Below are positions 1 through 8,051 of a stretch of 64,000 nt of DNA, piece by piece. How positions within the stretch are numbered: position 1 is the stretch's first letter; each line of letters begins with the position of its first letter. Both the position numbers and the translations under genes were made by a program. This DNA comes from Methanothrix sp. (GTDB taxonomy: Archaea > Halobacteriota > Methanosarcinia > Methanotrichales > Methanotrichaceae), in the NCBI RefSeq assembly GCF_016706325.1, contig NZ_JADJJX010000001.1, positions 1,674,001 through 1,738,000 on the forward strand, given 5' to 3'. The notes below the pieces were generated by a model, which was not told where the DNA came from, did not search any database, and worked only from the letters and a program-made list of their open reading frames with translations.

Positions 1-656
1 TTTTCATCAACATCGCCATCGGCTTTCCCCTGGCCATCTATCTGGCCGAGCTGGCAAGCCCCAGGAACAAGGCTATCTTAAAGCCGGCCATAGAGCTCCT
101 GGCAGGGGTCCCCTCTATTGTATATGGCTTTTTAGGGGTGATAATCCTTGTATCCTATCTGCAGAATAGCTTTGATATGCTCACCGGGAGGTCGATTCTG
201 GCCGGATCGATACTACTGGGAGTGATGTTCATCCCCTACCTTACCACTATCTGCGAGGATGCTCTGAGAGCAGTGCCAAGAGAGTTCAAAGAGGGCTCCT
301 TTGCCCTGGGGGCGAACCACTGGCAGACCATAAGAAATGTCACCATACCAGCAGCATCGTCTGGAATCACTGCTGCTGTGCTTTTGAATATAGGAAGCAT
401 AATTGGCGAGACCATGGCAGTGCTCTTGGTGGTGGGCAATGTGGCCAGGATCGCACAACCCTATTACAATATCTTCGACCAGGGGGCGACATTCACCTCC
501 GTCATCGCCGGAGAGATGGGGGAGGTGGCCAGAGGATCAACCCACTATCACGCCCTCTTTGCCGCGGGACTGGTTCTACTGATTCTGGTATCCATCCTGA
601 GCTTGATTGCGGATTACGCCCGGATGCGGATCAAAAAGAAGTTCGGAGGATATTGA
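1..656 (+). CDS. pstC: Phosphate ABC transporter permease PstC (5' partial)
   Basis: The frame is open from base 3 and enters the window inside the gene, so only about the last 217 residues are seen. It is an inner-membrane permease half of the high-affinity phosphate importer. Several hydrophobic helices are visible. The cytoplasmic EAA-type loop that docks on the ATPase reads ALRAVPREFKEGSFALGANH and continues WQTIRNVTIP, typical of PstC/PstA. The C-terminus ends with a membrane helix and a short basic tail (RMRIKKKFGGY). The stop lies one base before the TTG start of pstA, so the two are co-transcribed. pstS and probably pstB would lie upstream, outside the window. Confidence 0.93.
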   Translation, partial: FINIAIGFPLAIYLAELASPRNKAILKPAIELLAGVPSIVYGFLGVIILVSYLQNSFDMLTGRSILAGSILLGVMFIPYLTTICEDALRAVPREFKEGSFALGANHWQTIRNVTIPAASSGITAAVLLNIGSIIGETMAVLLVVGNVARIAQPYYNIFDQGATFTSVIAGEMGEVARGSTHYHALFAAGLVLLILVSILSLIADYARMRIKKKFGGY

Positions 657-657
657 G

Positions 658-1905
658 TTGAGGATCAGGCCTGCTCTGGTGGCATCATTTGCCATAGCAG
701 CATTCCTATTCCTCTCTTCCCTAGCCTGCCTCATCTGGCAGCCGGAGCTGGAAAGGCTGAAACCATTCTGGGAGGCCAGCCTCATCCTCTGCTCCCTATT
801 GATTCTGGGATCATATCTGAGAGGAAAGGCCCCTTCACTGAGAACAGCGCCTTTCCTGATGCTGGATGTTCTCTTCTGTGGGATGGTATTCTACCTCTCC
901 TATGAGGGTGCTCTCAATCCGGATTTCATCATCAAAAGGCCGCTTGGCATCGGAGCCTCATTCGAGTATTCATTCCTCTTTCCTCTGCTGGTCCTGGTCG
1001 CCAGCCTGCTGTGCATCAAGGACATAGTGAATATATTCTATGGCTTCACTGCGCGGGGAAGAGAGGCGCTGGTCTTTTTGGGCATAAGGATTTCGGCGAT
1101 GCTCTCCATCATCCTTTTGGGTGGAATCCTGTTCGTCATCATCTATAAGGGCGTCTGGGTGATAAACTGGGAGTTTCTGACCCAACCCCACCGGAGGCTG
1201 GGACAGGCGGGAGGGATCAGCACTGCCATACTGGGATCATTGTGGATGGTTCTGGGAGCCATGCTCATCTCCTCCCCTCTGGGAATCGGGGCGGCAATCT
1301 ACCTGCATGAGTACTCCAACAATGAGAGGCTCAACCGGCTGATCACCATTGCTGTAAGCTGCCTGAATGGCGTCCCCTCTGTGGTCTACGGCCTCTTTGG
1401 ACTGGCATTCCTAGTCACCCTTTTTGGAGTCTCCCTCCTCTCCGGCTCCATCATCTTAGGCCTGATAAACATCCCCACCATAATTCTGACCAGCCAGGAG
1501 GCTTTAAAGAGCGTTCCCAACTCCCTGCGAGAGGGAAGCATGGCCCTGGGAGCTACGAAATGGCAGACCATAAGGAAGGTGGTCTTGCCCTCTGCCATGC
1601 CCGGCATCCTCACTGGGGTGATCATGGGGGTGGCCAAGGCCTCTGGGGAGACCGCGCCCATCATGTGGACTGCTGTCACCTTCACCGCCACCCCTGTGCA
1701 GATGATCTATGGAATAATCCCCGATCTCTTTCAGCCGGTGAACAATCTGAACTATCATCTGCTGAACCTGATCTATTTTCTGGGAGCATGGGATGTCGAG
1801 GCGAGGGCCTGGGGTACAGCTCTGGTTTTGATATCGCTGGTCTTGAGCACCAATCTACTGGCTATTGTGGTGCGAAATCACTACCGGAAGAGGATCTCCT
1901 GGTGA
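658..1905 (+). CDS. pstA: Phosphate ABC transporter permease PstA with membrane N-terminal extension
   Basis: This is the second permease subunit of the phosphate importer. The start is placed at TTG 658 because GGAGGA at 645-650 sits 7 bases upstream and pstC ends at 656; an in-frame TTG at 607 would overlap pstC by 50 bases without need. The protein is 415 residues, against roughly 280-300 for typical PstA. The extra ~130 N-terminal residues hold about four predicted membrane segments. The core permease follows, with GISTAILGSLWMV and the EAA-type loop ALKSVPNSLREGSMALGATK. No pstB follows: the next gene is on the other strand. Confidence 0.92.
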   Translation: MRIRPALVASFAIAAFLFLSSLACLIWQPELERLKPFWEASLILCSLLILGSYLRGKAPSLRTAPFLMLDVLFCGMVFYLSYEGALNPDFIIKRPLGIGASFEYSFLFPLLVLVASLLCIKDIVNIFYGFTARGREALVFLGIRISAMLSIILLGGILFVIIYKGVWVINWEFLTQPHRRLGQAGGISTAILGSLWMVLGAMLISSPLGIGAAIYLHEYSNNERLNRLITIAVSCLNGVPSVVYGLFGLAFLVTLFGVSLLSGSIILGLINIPTIILTSQEALKSVPNSLREGSMALGATKWQTIRKVVLPSAMPGILTGVIMGVAKASGETAPIMWTAVTFTATPVQMIYGIIPDLFQPVNNLNYHLLNLIYFLGAWDVEARAWGTALVLISLVLSTNLLAIVVRNHYRKRISW

Positions 1906-1915
1906 ATGTCCCGAT

Positions 1916-1933
1916 GCCTGGCACGAGCCGGGC
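1916..1933 (+). terminator. Possible hairpin terminator after pstA
   Basis: A 7-bp stem (GCCTGGC / GCCGGGC, one G-U pair) with loop ACGA lies 10 bases after the pstA stop, between convergent genes. No T-tract follows directly, so a termination role is only suggested by position. Confidence 0.3.
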
Positions 1934-1993
1934 GAAGGAAGTGAAATAGAGGAGTGACGGCCAAAGGATGCTCAAAAAATATTATACATCCAT

Positions 1994-2455
1994 TTATGCC
2001 ATAAGGCAGCTCATTGTCCGGCGGAGAAGCTCCTGCACCTTGCCCGCCTCTTCGCCCTTCAGGTCGGATGGCATCAGGGGAAGGGCGACCAAGACTGCTC
2101 TATCCAGCCTCTGCCTGGCCTTGGGCCCCCACTGGCTCTTTGCCCTCACCAGCTCACGCTGAAGGGCACTGATGCTGATTGAGATCGTCCGAAGCTCCTC
2201 TTCTACCTGGCCGGTGCTCTTATTCCTGCAGTTCATATTCCAGCCCCGCAGGACGGCAGAGGTGAGACCAGACTTATGACCCTCAGGAATCCCCATAGCC
2301 TTCAATAAATCCAATATCAGGCCGAGCTTAAGCGATCTCACCTCGCCCCCTCTTGCCGTCAGGCCTCCTCTTTGGATGAGTGCTTCATAATACTTGAGAA
2401 TGCCTGTGAGGCCATCAACATAACGTATATCACCATATTCAAATGAATTGATCAT
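1994..2455 (-). CDS. Hypothetical protein
   Basis: A 153-residue soluble protein that I do not recognise. It is mostly helical by composition, with acidic and basic stretches and the segment RTISISISALQRELVRAKSQ, probably a long helix. The ATG at 2455 is chosen because AGGTGA (2466-2461) lies 5 bases upstream; an in-frame GTG at 2464 overlaps that ribosome site. Its upstream region carries a three-copy 19-bp tandem repeat (2647-2703). It is convergent with pstA and could be related to phosphate regulation, but nothing in the protein shows this. Confidence 0.6.
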   Translation of the reverse strand: MINSFEYGDIRYVDGLTGILKYYEALIQRGGLTARGGEVRSLKLGLILDLLKAMGIPEGHKSGLTSAVLRGWNMNCRNKSTGQVEEELRTISISISALQRELVRAKSQWGPKARQRLDRAVLVALPLMPSDLKGEEAGKVQELLRRTMSCLMA

Positions 2456-2646
2456 ATAACTCACCTATAAGCTCAAAATTGAATTGGAACATCTCGATGA
2501 AGATCGGTGGAAATCTCTGCGAAATAGCGATTCAGCACTCTTCCCTTCGAGGGAACGGAGCAGATGATACGCTCTGAGCTCGCTGTCAAATCGTTTGCAC
2601 CAACTGGAGATTGCCGCCACCCAATATATCTCTTGTCTCATTAAAC

Positions 2647-2703
2647 TATATAGAGCTATTTAAGGTATATAGAATGATTTAAGATATATAGAATCGTTTG
2701 AGT
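2647..2703. repeat. 19-bp tandem repeat, three copies
   Basis: Three adjacent 19-bp units start at 2647, 2666 and 2685 with the shared pattern TATATAGA-n4-TTTRAG. They lie about 190 bases upstream of the minus-strand gene at 1994-2455 and downstream of the regulator at 2786. The remainder of the 2456-2785 gap shows only a short hairpin (TTCCCT-TCG-AGGGAA). A set of operator sites is one reading. Confidence 0.6.
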
Positions 2704-2785
2704 CACCAGAGCATCTCTGCCCGGCTGCAGGAAGACGGGAGGGCAAAAGAGGAGGGAATAAAATAGCCTGCTGCTGCACTCAGTC

Positions 2786-3067
2786 CTAGGCCTTCTCCTT
2801 CTCAGTCAGATTATAAATCTCGGGAATGACGCTCTGTATGCTCCTGAAATCCTCGAGCAGTTTTAGTCCCTTGGGGGTGGTTGTAAAGATGACCGATGAC
2901 TTGTTGGTTGTCGAGACATCTAAAAGCCCATTTTTTGTAAGCAGATCGATATAAGGAATTACAGTCCTAAAGTTGAGGTTTGATTGGTAGACGATTTTTG
3001 TCTTGCTCGCGCCCTCAATGCAGACATCTAATATTTGGGATATTATGGCATCTTTGCTTCTCTTCAT
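2786..3067 (-). CDS. Small winged helix-turn-helix regulator
   Basis: A 93-residue DNA-binding protein of the compact archaeal winged-helix type (HTH_45/ArnR1-like), common in Methanosarcinales. The start of the domain is MKRSKDAIISQILDVCIEGA, followed by a helix-turn-helix (SKTKIVYQSNLNFRTVIPYI), the wing (LLDVSTTNKSSVIFTTTPKG) and a C-terminal helix. A second protein with the same fold is encoded at 3691-3999 on the other strand. The effector and targets cannot be read from the sequence. Confidence 0.75.
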   Translation of the reverse strand: MKRSKDAIISQILDVCIEGASKTKIVYQSNLNFRTVIPYIDLLTKNGLLDVSTTNKSSVIFTTTPKGLKLLEDFRSIQSVIPEIYNLTEKEKA

Positions 3068-3690
3068 CTACGTCCCCCACTGCATGATTCTATTGCATCC
3101 CGAATCTTATACGCTCAGGAAGGCTTTTCTCTAAACGAGCAGTATTGACTTGGCATCACAGTTACATATAAATCTATCGCACTGCTCTGAAGATTGCTTG
3201 ATATCATGCGATCTGCCCGGCGCGCTTCCTCTAGATATTTACAAAACCTATAAAGATTTAATTTTTTACATATACAACGCATTAATCTAAAACCAATATT
3301 GTCCAATATAAATATATATGAGGACGGAGTGTTACATCTGATATGAATGTTGATACGTATTCGCGATTCTAATACAACCCATACACAGGGAAATTATCAT
3401 AAATTAATAAAATAAAATTAAAAATTATGTAAATAATTAATAAGTATTCAGTTGATATTTGAACAGTCTGGGGAATAGTGGAGGCTCTGAATCCGAATCG
3501 GAGGATGAGCAGAGAGAACATCGATATTGCCGTTGCGGTTTTGAATATCTCCTCCCGCTGTGTCCATCAGCCCAGGCCCAGCCCATAATCAGCGATAAAG
3601 ATTGATATACCTGAGCGGACAGACTCTGATATGTGTGTGATGTACTAAAGGTATGGAAGCCTTTTAAGCGCTTTGGGGTGGAAGTTTTAT
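3068..3690. other. Intergenic region between divergent winged-helix genes
   Basis: This stretch of 623 bases is AT-rich in its middle (about 3370-3440). It must contain promoters for the two divergent small regulators. A TATA-like TTTTAAG lies near 3662. Open frames of 63 and 93 codons here have no recognisable domain and poor composition. I see no RNA gene. Confidence 0.5.
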
Positions 3691-3999
3691 ATGGGCGTTG
3701 CGAAATACAGGCCTGCAATCAAGATCGTCCTCAAGCTTCTTGACTGCATTGCAAAGAGCCAGTCAAAGGGGCGTGCTCTGAAGACCCATATAATCCAGTG
3801 CGCCAATCTGAAGACGACTTCGGCAGAGAAGTATATCAACATGCTAAAAGATGCCGGGTATGTGGAGGAGAAGAGAGTGGCATGGGGGGCGAGGGAGGTA
3901 ATTGTGTACGAACTAACCCCCCTAGGCAAATCAAGGCATGAATGGTTCAAAACTATCAATGATGAGCTCTTTGTGTCAGATGAATTGGCAAGTGAGTGA
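3691..3999 (+). CDS. Small winged helix-turn-helix regulator
   Basis: A 102-residue winged-helix protein, related in fold to the one at 2786-3067. The recognition region is ALKTHIIQCANLKTTSAEKY, the wing is GYVEEKRVAWGAREVIVYEL, and the sequence continues TPLGKSRHEWF. ATG 3691 is preferred over an in-frame TTG at 3673 because GGGGTGG lies just upstream. Its stop overlaps the GTG start of the membrane protein at 3996 (GTGA), so the two are translationally coupled and probably work together. Confidence 0.75.
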   Translation: MGVAKYRPAIKIVLKLLDCIAKSQSKGRALKTHIIQCANLKTTSAEKYINMLKDAGYVEEKRVAWGAREVIVYELTPLGKSRHEWFKTINDELFVSDELASE

Positions 4000-4346
4000 G
4001 AATGATGGATAATAAAGCCTCGATAGATGCGATATATGATCTGGTAGAGCGCGCGGAGCAGAAGAAGAAACGGCTCACTCTTACGATCATTGCAGTATCA
4101 ATATCATCACTGCTTGGCATCTCAATAGATGCATTTGCTTTAATGGCCTTTTTGAATCGAAAAGGAGACATGGATGCAGCCATTATCCTGTTGATTGTGG
4201 TAATATCTGCTATATCGGTAATCCTTGCCCTCCAGGCGGGCAGGAGGTTTCTTGTCCTGAAGAGGCTGAACCAGAACCTTGGGCCCATTGGTGAGCTGGA
4301 GGAGACCATATATAATGAGGTTCTGAGGCACAACATCGATAATTAA
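3996..4346 (+). CDS. Two-helix membrane protein coupled to winged-helix regulator
   Basis: A 116-residue protein with an N-terminal amphipathic, basic segment (LVERAEQKKKRLTLTIIAVS), two membrane segments (about residues 28-52 and 60-82) and a cytosolic C-terminal helix (LKRLNQNLGPIGELEETIYN). It begins at GTG 3996 inside the stop of the regulator gene; ATG 4002 is an alternative. No family name is known to me. The pairing suggests a membrane partner that senses a signal or sequesters the DNA-binding protein, but this is inference. Confidence 0.65.
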   Translation: MRMMDNKASIDAIYDLVERAEQKKKRLTLTIIAVSISSLLGISIDAFALMAFLNRKGDMDAAIILLIVVISAISVILALQAGRRFLVLKRLNQNLGPIGELEETIYNEVLRHNIDN

Positions 4347-4944
4347 GATCACCGCCATCTTTTTTCTGTGGGCGAGCTTGGGGATGCTACTCCCCCCATT
4401 TATGCCTTTACTCCTCTGTGGCGAAATCGGGGTGCTTGGCCCCTCCGCAAAGAGACCAAGGCATAAAGAGAGATTCCCATTAGTACCATACCCATATGGT
4501 TTAGCGAAGAGCCATAATCAATGATCCAGCACTGAGATTTCTGCCTCTATTCGTATTATGTACCCTTCACAGATTCCAGATTCTGAAATCCAGCTAAACT
4601 GAGCATGCGACCTGAAGCATACCCCATCCTTTGGGGCGGAGGGCAGCGCGCAACCTGATATTGTCAGCTTTATTTTAATTCATATAAACAAGTTATTACT
4701 ATCATTATAGTTTTTTAGAGGACTTACAAGGCTAAATAGTATAAAATATAAAAAAAAGCATTGGGGAAGATAGACCCATAAGGAGGCAACTTATGGAGGC
4801 AAATGCTTTCTTATCAGATCTACCTTAGTCTCCTATAAAGACGGCTATCATTTATATGTTTTATGGAGTAACAACACGCCTTAATTGTCACCTGTGAAAG
4901 GTACGGAAGAGTTTAAATAATTCCTCCAATACAGAGCGAGGATT
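4347..4944. other. Gene-free region with decayed coding traces
   Basis: Nearly 600 bases lack a sustained open frame. Around 4780-4860 a strong AAGGAGG site precedes an ATG (4793) whose frame stops after 11 codons; a shifted frame continues with SYKDGYHLYVLWSNN, which looks like the start of a decayed gene. The hairpin at 4755-4809 is listed separately. Confidence 0.45.
4755..4809 (+). promoter_or_regulatory. Hairpin enclosing a ribosome site and ATG
   Basis: Nested inverted repeats AAAGCATT (4755-4762) / AATGCTTT (4802-4809) and CATAAG (4777-4782) / CTTATG (4790-4795) enclose the ribosome site AAGGAGG and the ATG at 4793. The start codon would be paired in the RNA. The downstream frame is short, so this may be the relic of a regulated leader or part of an old mobile element. 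Confidence 0.35.
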
Positions 4945-5052
4945 TTAAATCAGTGAGAGGATCATGATCGATTCAGGAGATGCCTGATCGCAATCAGCAT
5001 CAAGATTCTGAATCTCATCGAATAGAAGCAGCCGGTCGTGAGCCTCTAATGG
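4945..5052 (-). pseudogene. Fragment of AAA-type ATPase (Walker B region)
   Basis: On the minus strand a frame running from the end of the IS1-like transposase to TAA at 4945 encodes AHDRLLLFDEIQNLDADC. The LLLFDEIQNL segment is the Walker B signature seen in the archaeal AAA/ORC-like ATPase family. The Walker A half is absent, so this is a remnant, possibly of a gene interrupted by the neighbouring IS. Confidence 0.45.
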
Positions 5053-6152
5053 GTTTGAGTTTTGTAATATGGAAAAGTCAAGAGTTCCTGCAAGCTCCAG
5101 ACATGATCGATTAAGCCAGCTTGCTTCGCGGGACTATTGAACTTCGTTATGCCCATCTCATTTCTATATTTTAGAGCACGATGCTTTCGGCAGTAGTTGA
5201 AGTGCGCGAAATATAGGGTCATTTGGTTATTCAATTCTGCAGTCTCCTTAGAGAAACCTATGGTTTTCCTTGATATGCGGTTATTATCTTGTCTGCATGT
5301 CAGGTTTTGCCGTTCAATGTAGCTGGTAGATATCATTTTGTGGTCTATATCTTTGCCAAATATGATTCTCTTGACCACTTTTTTAGTCTACCGTTGACCC
5401 TCATTTTAATGACTTGAGCATATTGTAATAGTTCATCTACGATTAATTTAGGACTTCGAGGTCGCCCTCGCTTGCCTGTTGGTGCGAACGGCTGTAGTTT
5501 TCCATATTGCTTTCGAAGAGCTGCTGCATATAGTCTTAATCCATCTGTCACAAAGAGCGGCATTGATCTGAGTCTTTTGGCAGTATTTGAAACGAGCTGA
5601 TCTGCATTTTCCTGAGATCGCTCACCGATAACATGTGAAAGCACCAACCTGCAATTTGCAGCCATGCTTATCCAGATCCAAGTTCCTTTATCTTCGTATT
5701 CACCTTCTCTGGGTAGTGTTTTTCCCCACAAAAGTCCATGCCTCGTCCATCTCTACCTTTGGGGTCTCTACATCCTTCAAGACAACTTCATTGACTTTTT
5801 CACTATGCTTTGCTGCTTTCGAGATCCAAGTGCTTACAGTAGATGGTTTTGACTCAAGGATCTCAGCTATTCCTAAGACACTCATTCCACGCATGGCCAT
5901 TTTTAGAGCCAGCTTGATCTTTTCTTCGTTTGTTCTTGTGTCATAGAATGCAGTGTTAGTTCTATCACAGAATCTGGTACCACATGTGTGGCAAATATAT
6001 TTCCTGACCTTGCCGGAGCTTATCTTGTAAGTTCCGTACACAGTGACGTTTCCTTTCCCAGCAATTCCAAATAGATTGCACTGCTCATTCGGGCATGCTA
6101 CATCCAAGAATCGAGGCTTTGGACCTCTTTTGCCCATTTTGCTACACCCCAT
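5046..6152 (-). pseudogene. IS1-family-like transposase, interrupted by two frame changes
   Basis: Read from 6152 downwards, three frames together make one transposase. The first (to 5700) has a zinc-binding N-terminus (CPNEQC, CHTCGTRFC), a helix-turn-helix (MSVLGIAEILESKPSTVSTW) and the first catalytic acidic residue in VEMDEAWTFV. The second (5731-5345) has LFVTDGLRLY with the second Asp. The third (5378-5046) has the final Glu in TSYIERQNLTCRQ. The first junction, at GGGGAAAAAC, needs a +1 shift and looks like an insertion. The second needs a -1 shift at A AAA AAG. I could not define terminal inverted repeats. Confidence 0.7.
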
Positions 6153-6798
6153 GTAGCATATAGGAATAGGTTATATAAATAACAGCCGATTGTAGATTCA
6201 CGACCGTAATATGAGAATGAACATAATATAGCAATTTAGCTCGATCCTGCTTTGCACGAATTAAATTTAAAAATTATTATGGAGTTATATTTTATTTCTG
6301 CTTGAATTGGGATATTCAGTTCAATCTTATATTTTCCAACATATCAAATTATTTTTCACAGCTTCATGAATATCTTAATGTGTTGATTAATCAATACAGA
6401 TGTCGGAAATGTGCTTGTTTATTTTAATAAATAGTAGAAACTATTTTCTAGAAAATTTAGTATAAAATATCAATTAACCTTGATTGAAAAATCATAAGGT
6501 CGCAGTCTATTGATTTGTTACATTTCAAATAAACTACAGAATGAGATGCAAATTGAGATATTCTCAATTGCATTTATCATCATAGTAAAATAGCACAATT
6601 AGATGTTATTCACCAAAATTGTTTTATAGATTATACAAGCATAATTTTAATCTGATAAACTATATGGTTAGTATTTCAGATAAGTATAACTAGTACCATA
6701 AATATTACTTTATTGTTTAAAATAAACAGTATGGCCGGAACCAAAAAGAGATCTGCAGAAGCTTCTCGACTTGGATGAGCTGTATGGGGAGGGTAGAA
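6153..6798. other. AT-rich intergenic region
   Basis: About 650 AT-rich bases separate the IS1-like remnant from the EamA transporter gene. No open frame, tRNA or obvious repeat array was seen. The 15-bp palindrome at 6715-6729 is the only clear element. Confidence 0.5.
6715..6729. promoter_or_regulatory. 15-bp palindrome upstream of the EamA gene
   Basis: TGTTTA-AAA-TAAACA is a perfect inverted repeat 70 bases before the start of the transporter. It could bind a dimeric repressor; the AT-rich setting means chance is also possible. Confidence 0.3.
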
Positions 6799-7737
6799 AT
6801 GGATTGGCTGATACTTGCATTCCTGGGAACAATCTTTTTTTCAGGAGCGGGTGTACTGGATAAGTTACTGCTAAGCAACTGCACAAACGATTTCACAGCC
6901 TACATAGTCTGCCAGACATTAATCCAGCAGCTCTTCATTATACCTGTGCTGCTATTTGCAGAAATAGAGTTCACGTACCCTGGATCTCTGATCGCTCTCC
7001 TCTTCGGCTGCATGCAGATATTTCCCACCTTCTTTTATATGAAGGCCCTGCAGACAGAAGAGGTCTCAAAGGTATCCGCATTGGAGTGTGTCTATCCAGT
7101 ATTCATCTTCATAGGTTCCATCATTCTCTTCGGTGAGATTCTGGACCTGGAGTGCTGTGCTGGCGGAGCCATGCTCATACTAGGCACCTTCATTCTCTCC
7201 TACAAGAGAGGGGGCAACCACCATGACACCAATAACAGATATGCAAAGATGCTGAAGGGCATCACATCCCCATCCCCTACAATCAAGCTGTTCATAGCAT
7301 ACTGGATTCTGACCGCCATATACTACCTAGCTCTGAAATATCTTCTGAACTCCATGAGTGAGTGGAACTTTCATGTCTGGTCATCGATTGGCACCCTAAT
7401 AGTGATAATGCCTCTCATGAGCAGGCAGAGCATTCGCACTGGGGTAAAGAATATCTTTGGCCGGGGAGGCCTTGCTGTAGGCGCATTGATATCCGAGGAA
7501 GCCCTCCAATTCCTGGGGCATATCTTCTCCCTCTTCGCCTATGCCATTGGATCGGTCACACTGGTATCCAGCGTAGGAGCTCTTCAGCCCGTTCTGACGG
7601 TGATACTGATCATGATCTTAGGAGCCATGGCTCCAAAGCTGGCCAGGAGGTTGGATGAGAAGACGGACAGAGAATCACTCGCTCAAAAGGGGGTTGCTTT
7701 CCTGGTCGTTCTGATCGGAATATACTTCGTGAGCTGA
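6799..7737 (+). CDS. EamA/DMT-superfamily membrane transporter
   Basis: A 312-residue integral membrane protein with about ten hydrophobic segments in two related halves, as in drug/metabolite (EamA) transporters. The first half contains KALQTEEVSKVSALECVYPV and the second AIGSVTLVSSVGALQPVLTV, the paired signature helices of the family. The substrate is unknown. ATG 6799 is chosen because GGGGAGGG (6786-6793) is 5 bases upstream; an in-frame ATG at 6775 lacks a ribosome site. It stands alone. Confidence 0.85.
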   Translation: MDWLILAFLGTIFFSGAGVLDKLLLSNCTNDFTAYIVCQTLIQQLFIIPVLLFAEIEFTYPGSLIALLFGCMQIFPTFFYMKALQTEEVSKVSALECVYPVFIFIGSIILFGEILDLECCAGGAMLILGTFILSYKRGGNHHDTNNRYAKMLKGITSPSPTIKLFIAYWILTAIYYLALKYLLNSMSEWNFHVWSSIGTLIVIMPLMSRQSIRTGVKNIFGRGGLAVGALISEEALQFLGHIFSLFAYAIGSVTLVSSVGALQPVLTVILIMILGAMAPKLARRLDEKTDRESLAQKGVAFLVVLIGIYFVS

Positions 7738-7806
7738 CCTGCCAGCATTGGCCGAGTCATCCCGCCGAAATGTGCTGGAGGCAAGGAGGCAAAAAAGTTA
7801 CTGGAT

Positions 7807-7947
7807 CTATCCTGATCTGCTCCTTCCCTGTCTGGGAGGGATCACATAGTTCCAGCGCCAGATCTTGAAGCTTACTGCAAGTATCCACAGGAATATGGCC
7901 AGTATCAACAGAGCTTGAAGCCACTCTACAATAGCAATTACATCCAT
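7807..7947 (-). CDS. Small single-pass membrane protein
   Basis: A 46-residue minus-strand frame fills the 314-base gap between the transporter and RNase Z genes. It starts MDVIAIVEW, continues with a clean membrane segment (LQALLILAIFLWILAVSF) and ends in a basic tail (KIWRWNYVIPPRQGRSRSG). The membrane-helix-plus-basic-tail layout is typical of real small proteins, but the ribosome site (GGTG) is weak. Function unknown. Confidence 0.45.
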   Translation of the reverse strand: MDVIAIVEWLQALLILAIFLWILAVSFKIWRWNYVIPPRQGRSRSG

Positions 7948-8051
7948 ACCTACACCATTCAAGTGCCTTCTCTTTTATCTGATAAAGGTTTTGGATGCAA
8001 AGGATGATATGGGGTGAGATAATCTCTCCGGGATAGACTCTTCAGAGGCCT

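Noticed and set aside
3115..3306. 63-codon minus-strand frame between the winged-helix genes
   Set aside because: No ribosome site or domain; likely promoter DNA.
4676..6200. Terminal inverted repeats of the IS1-like element
   Set aside because: Weak similarity between sequences near 4731 and 6180 was seen but is not convincing.
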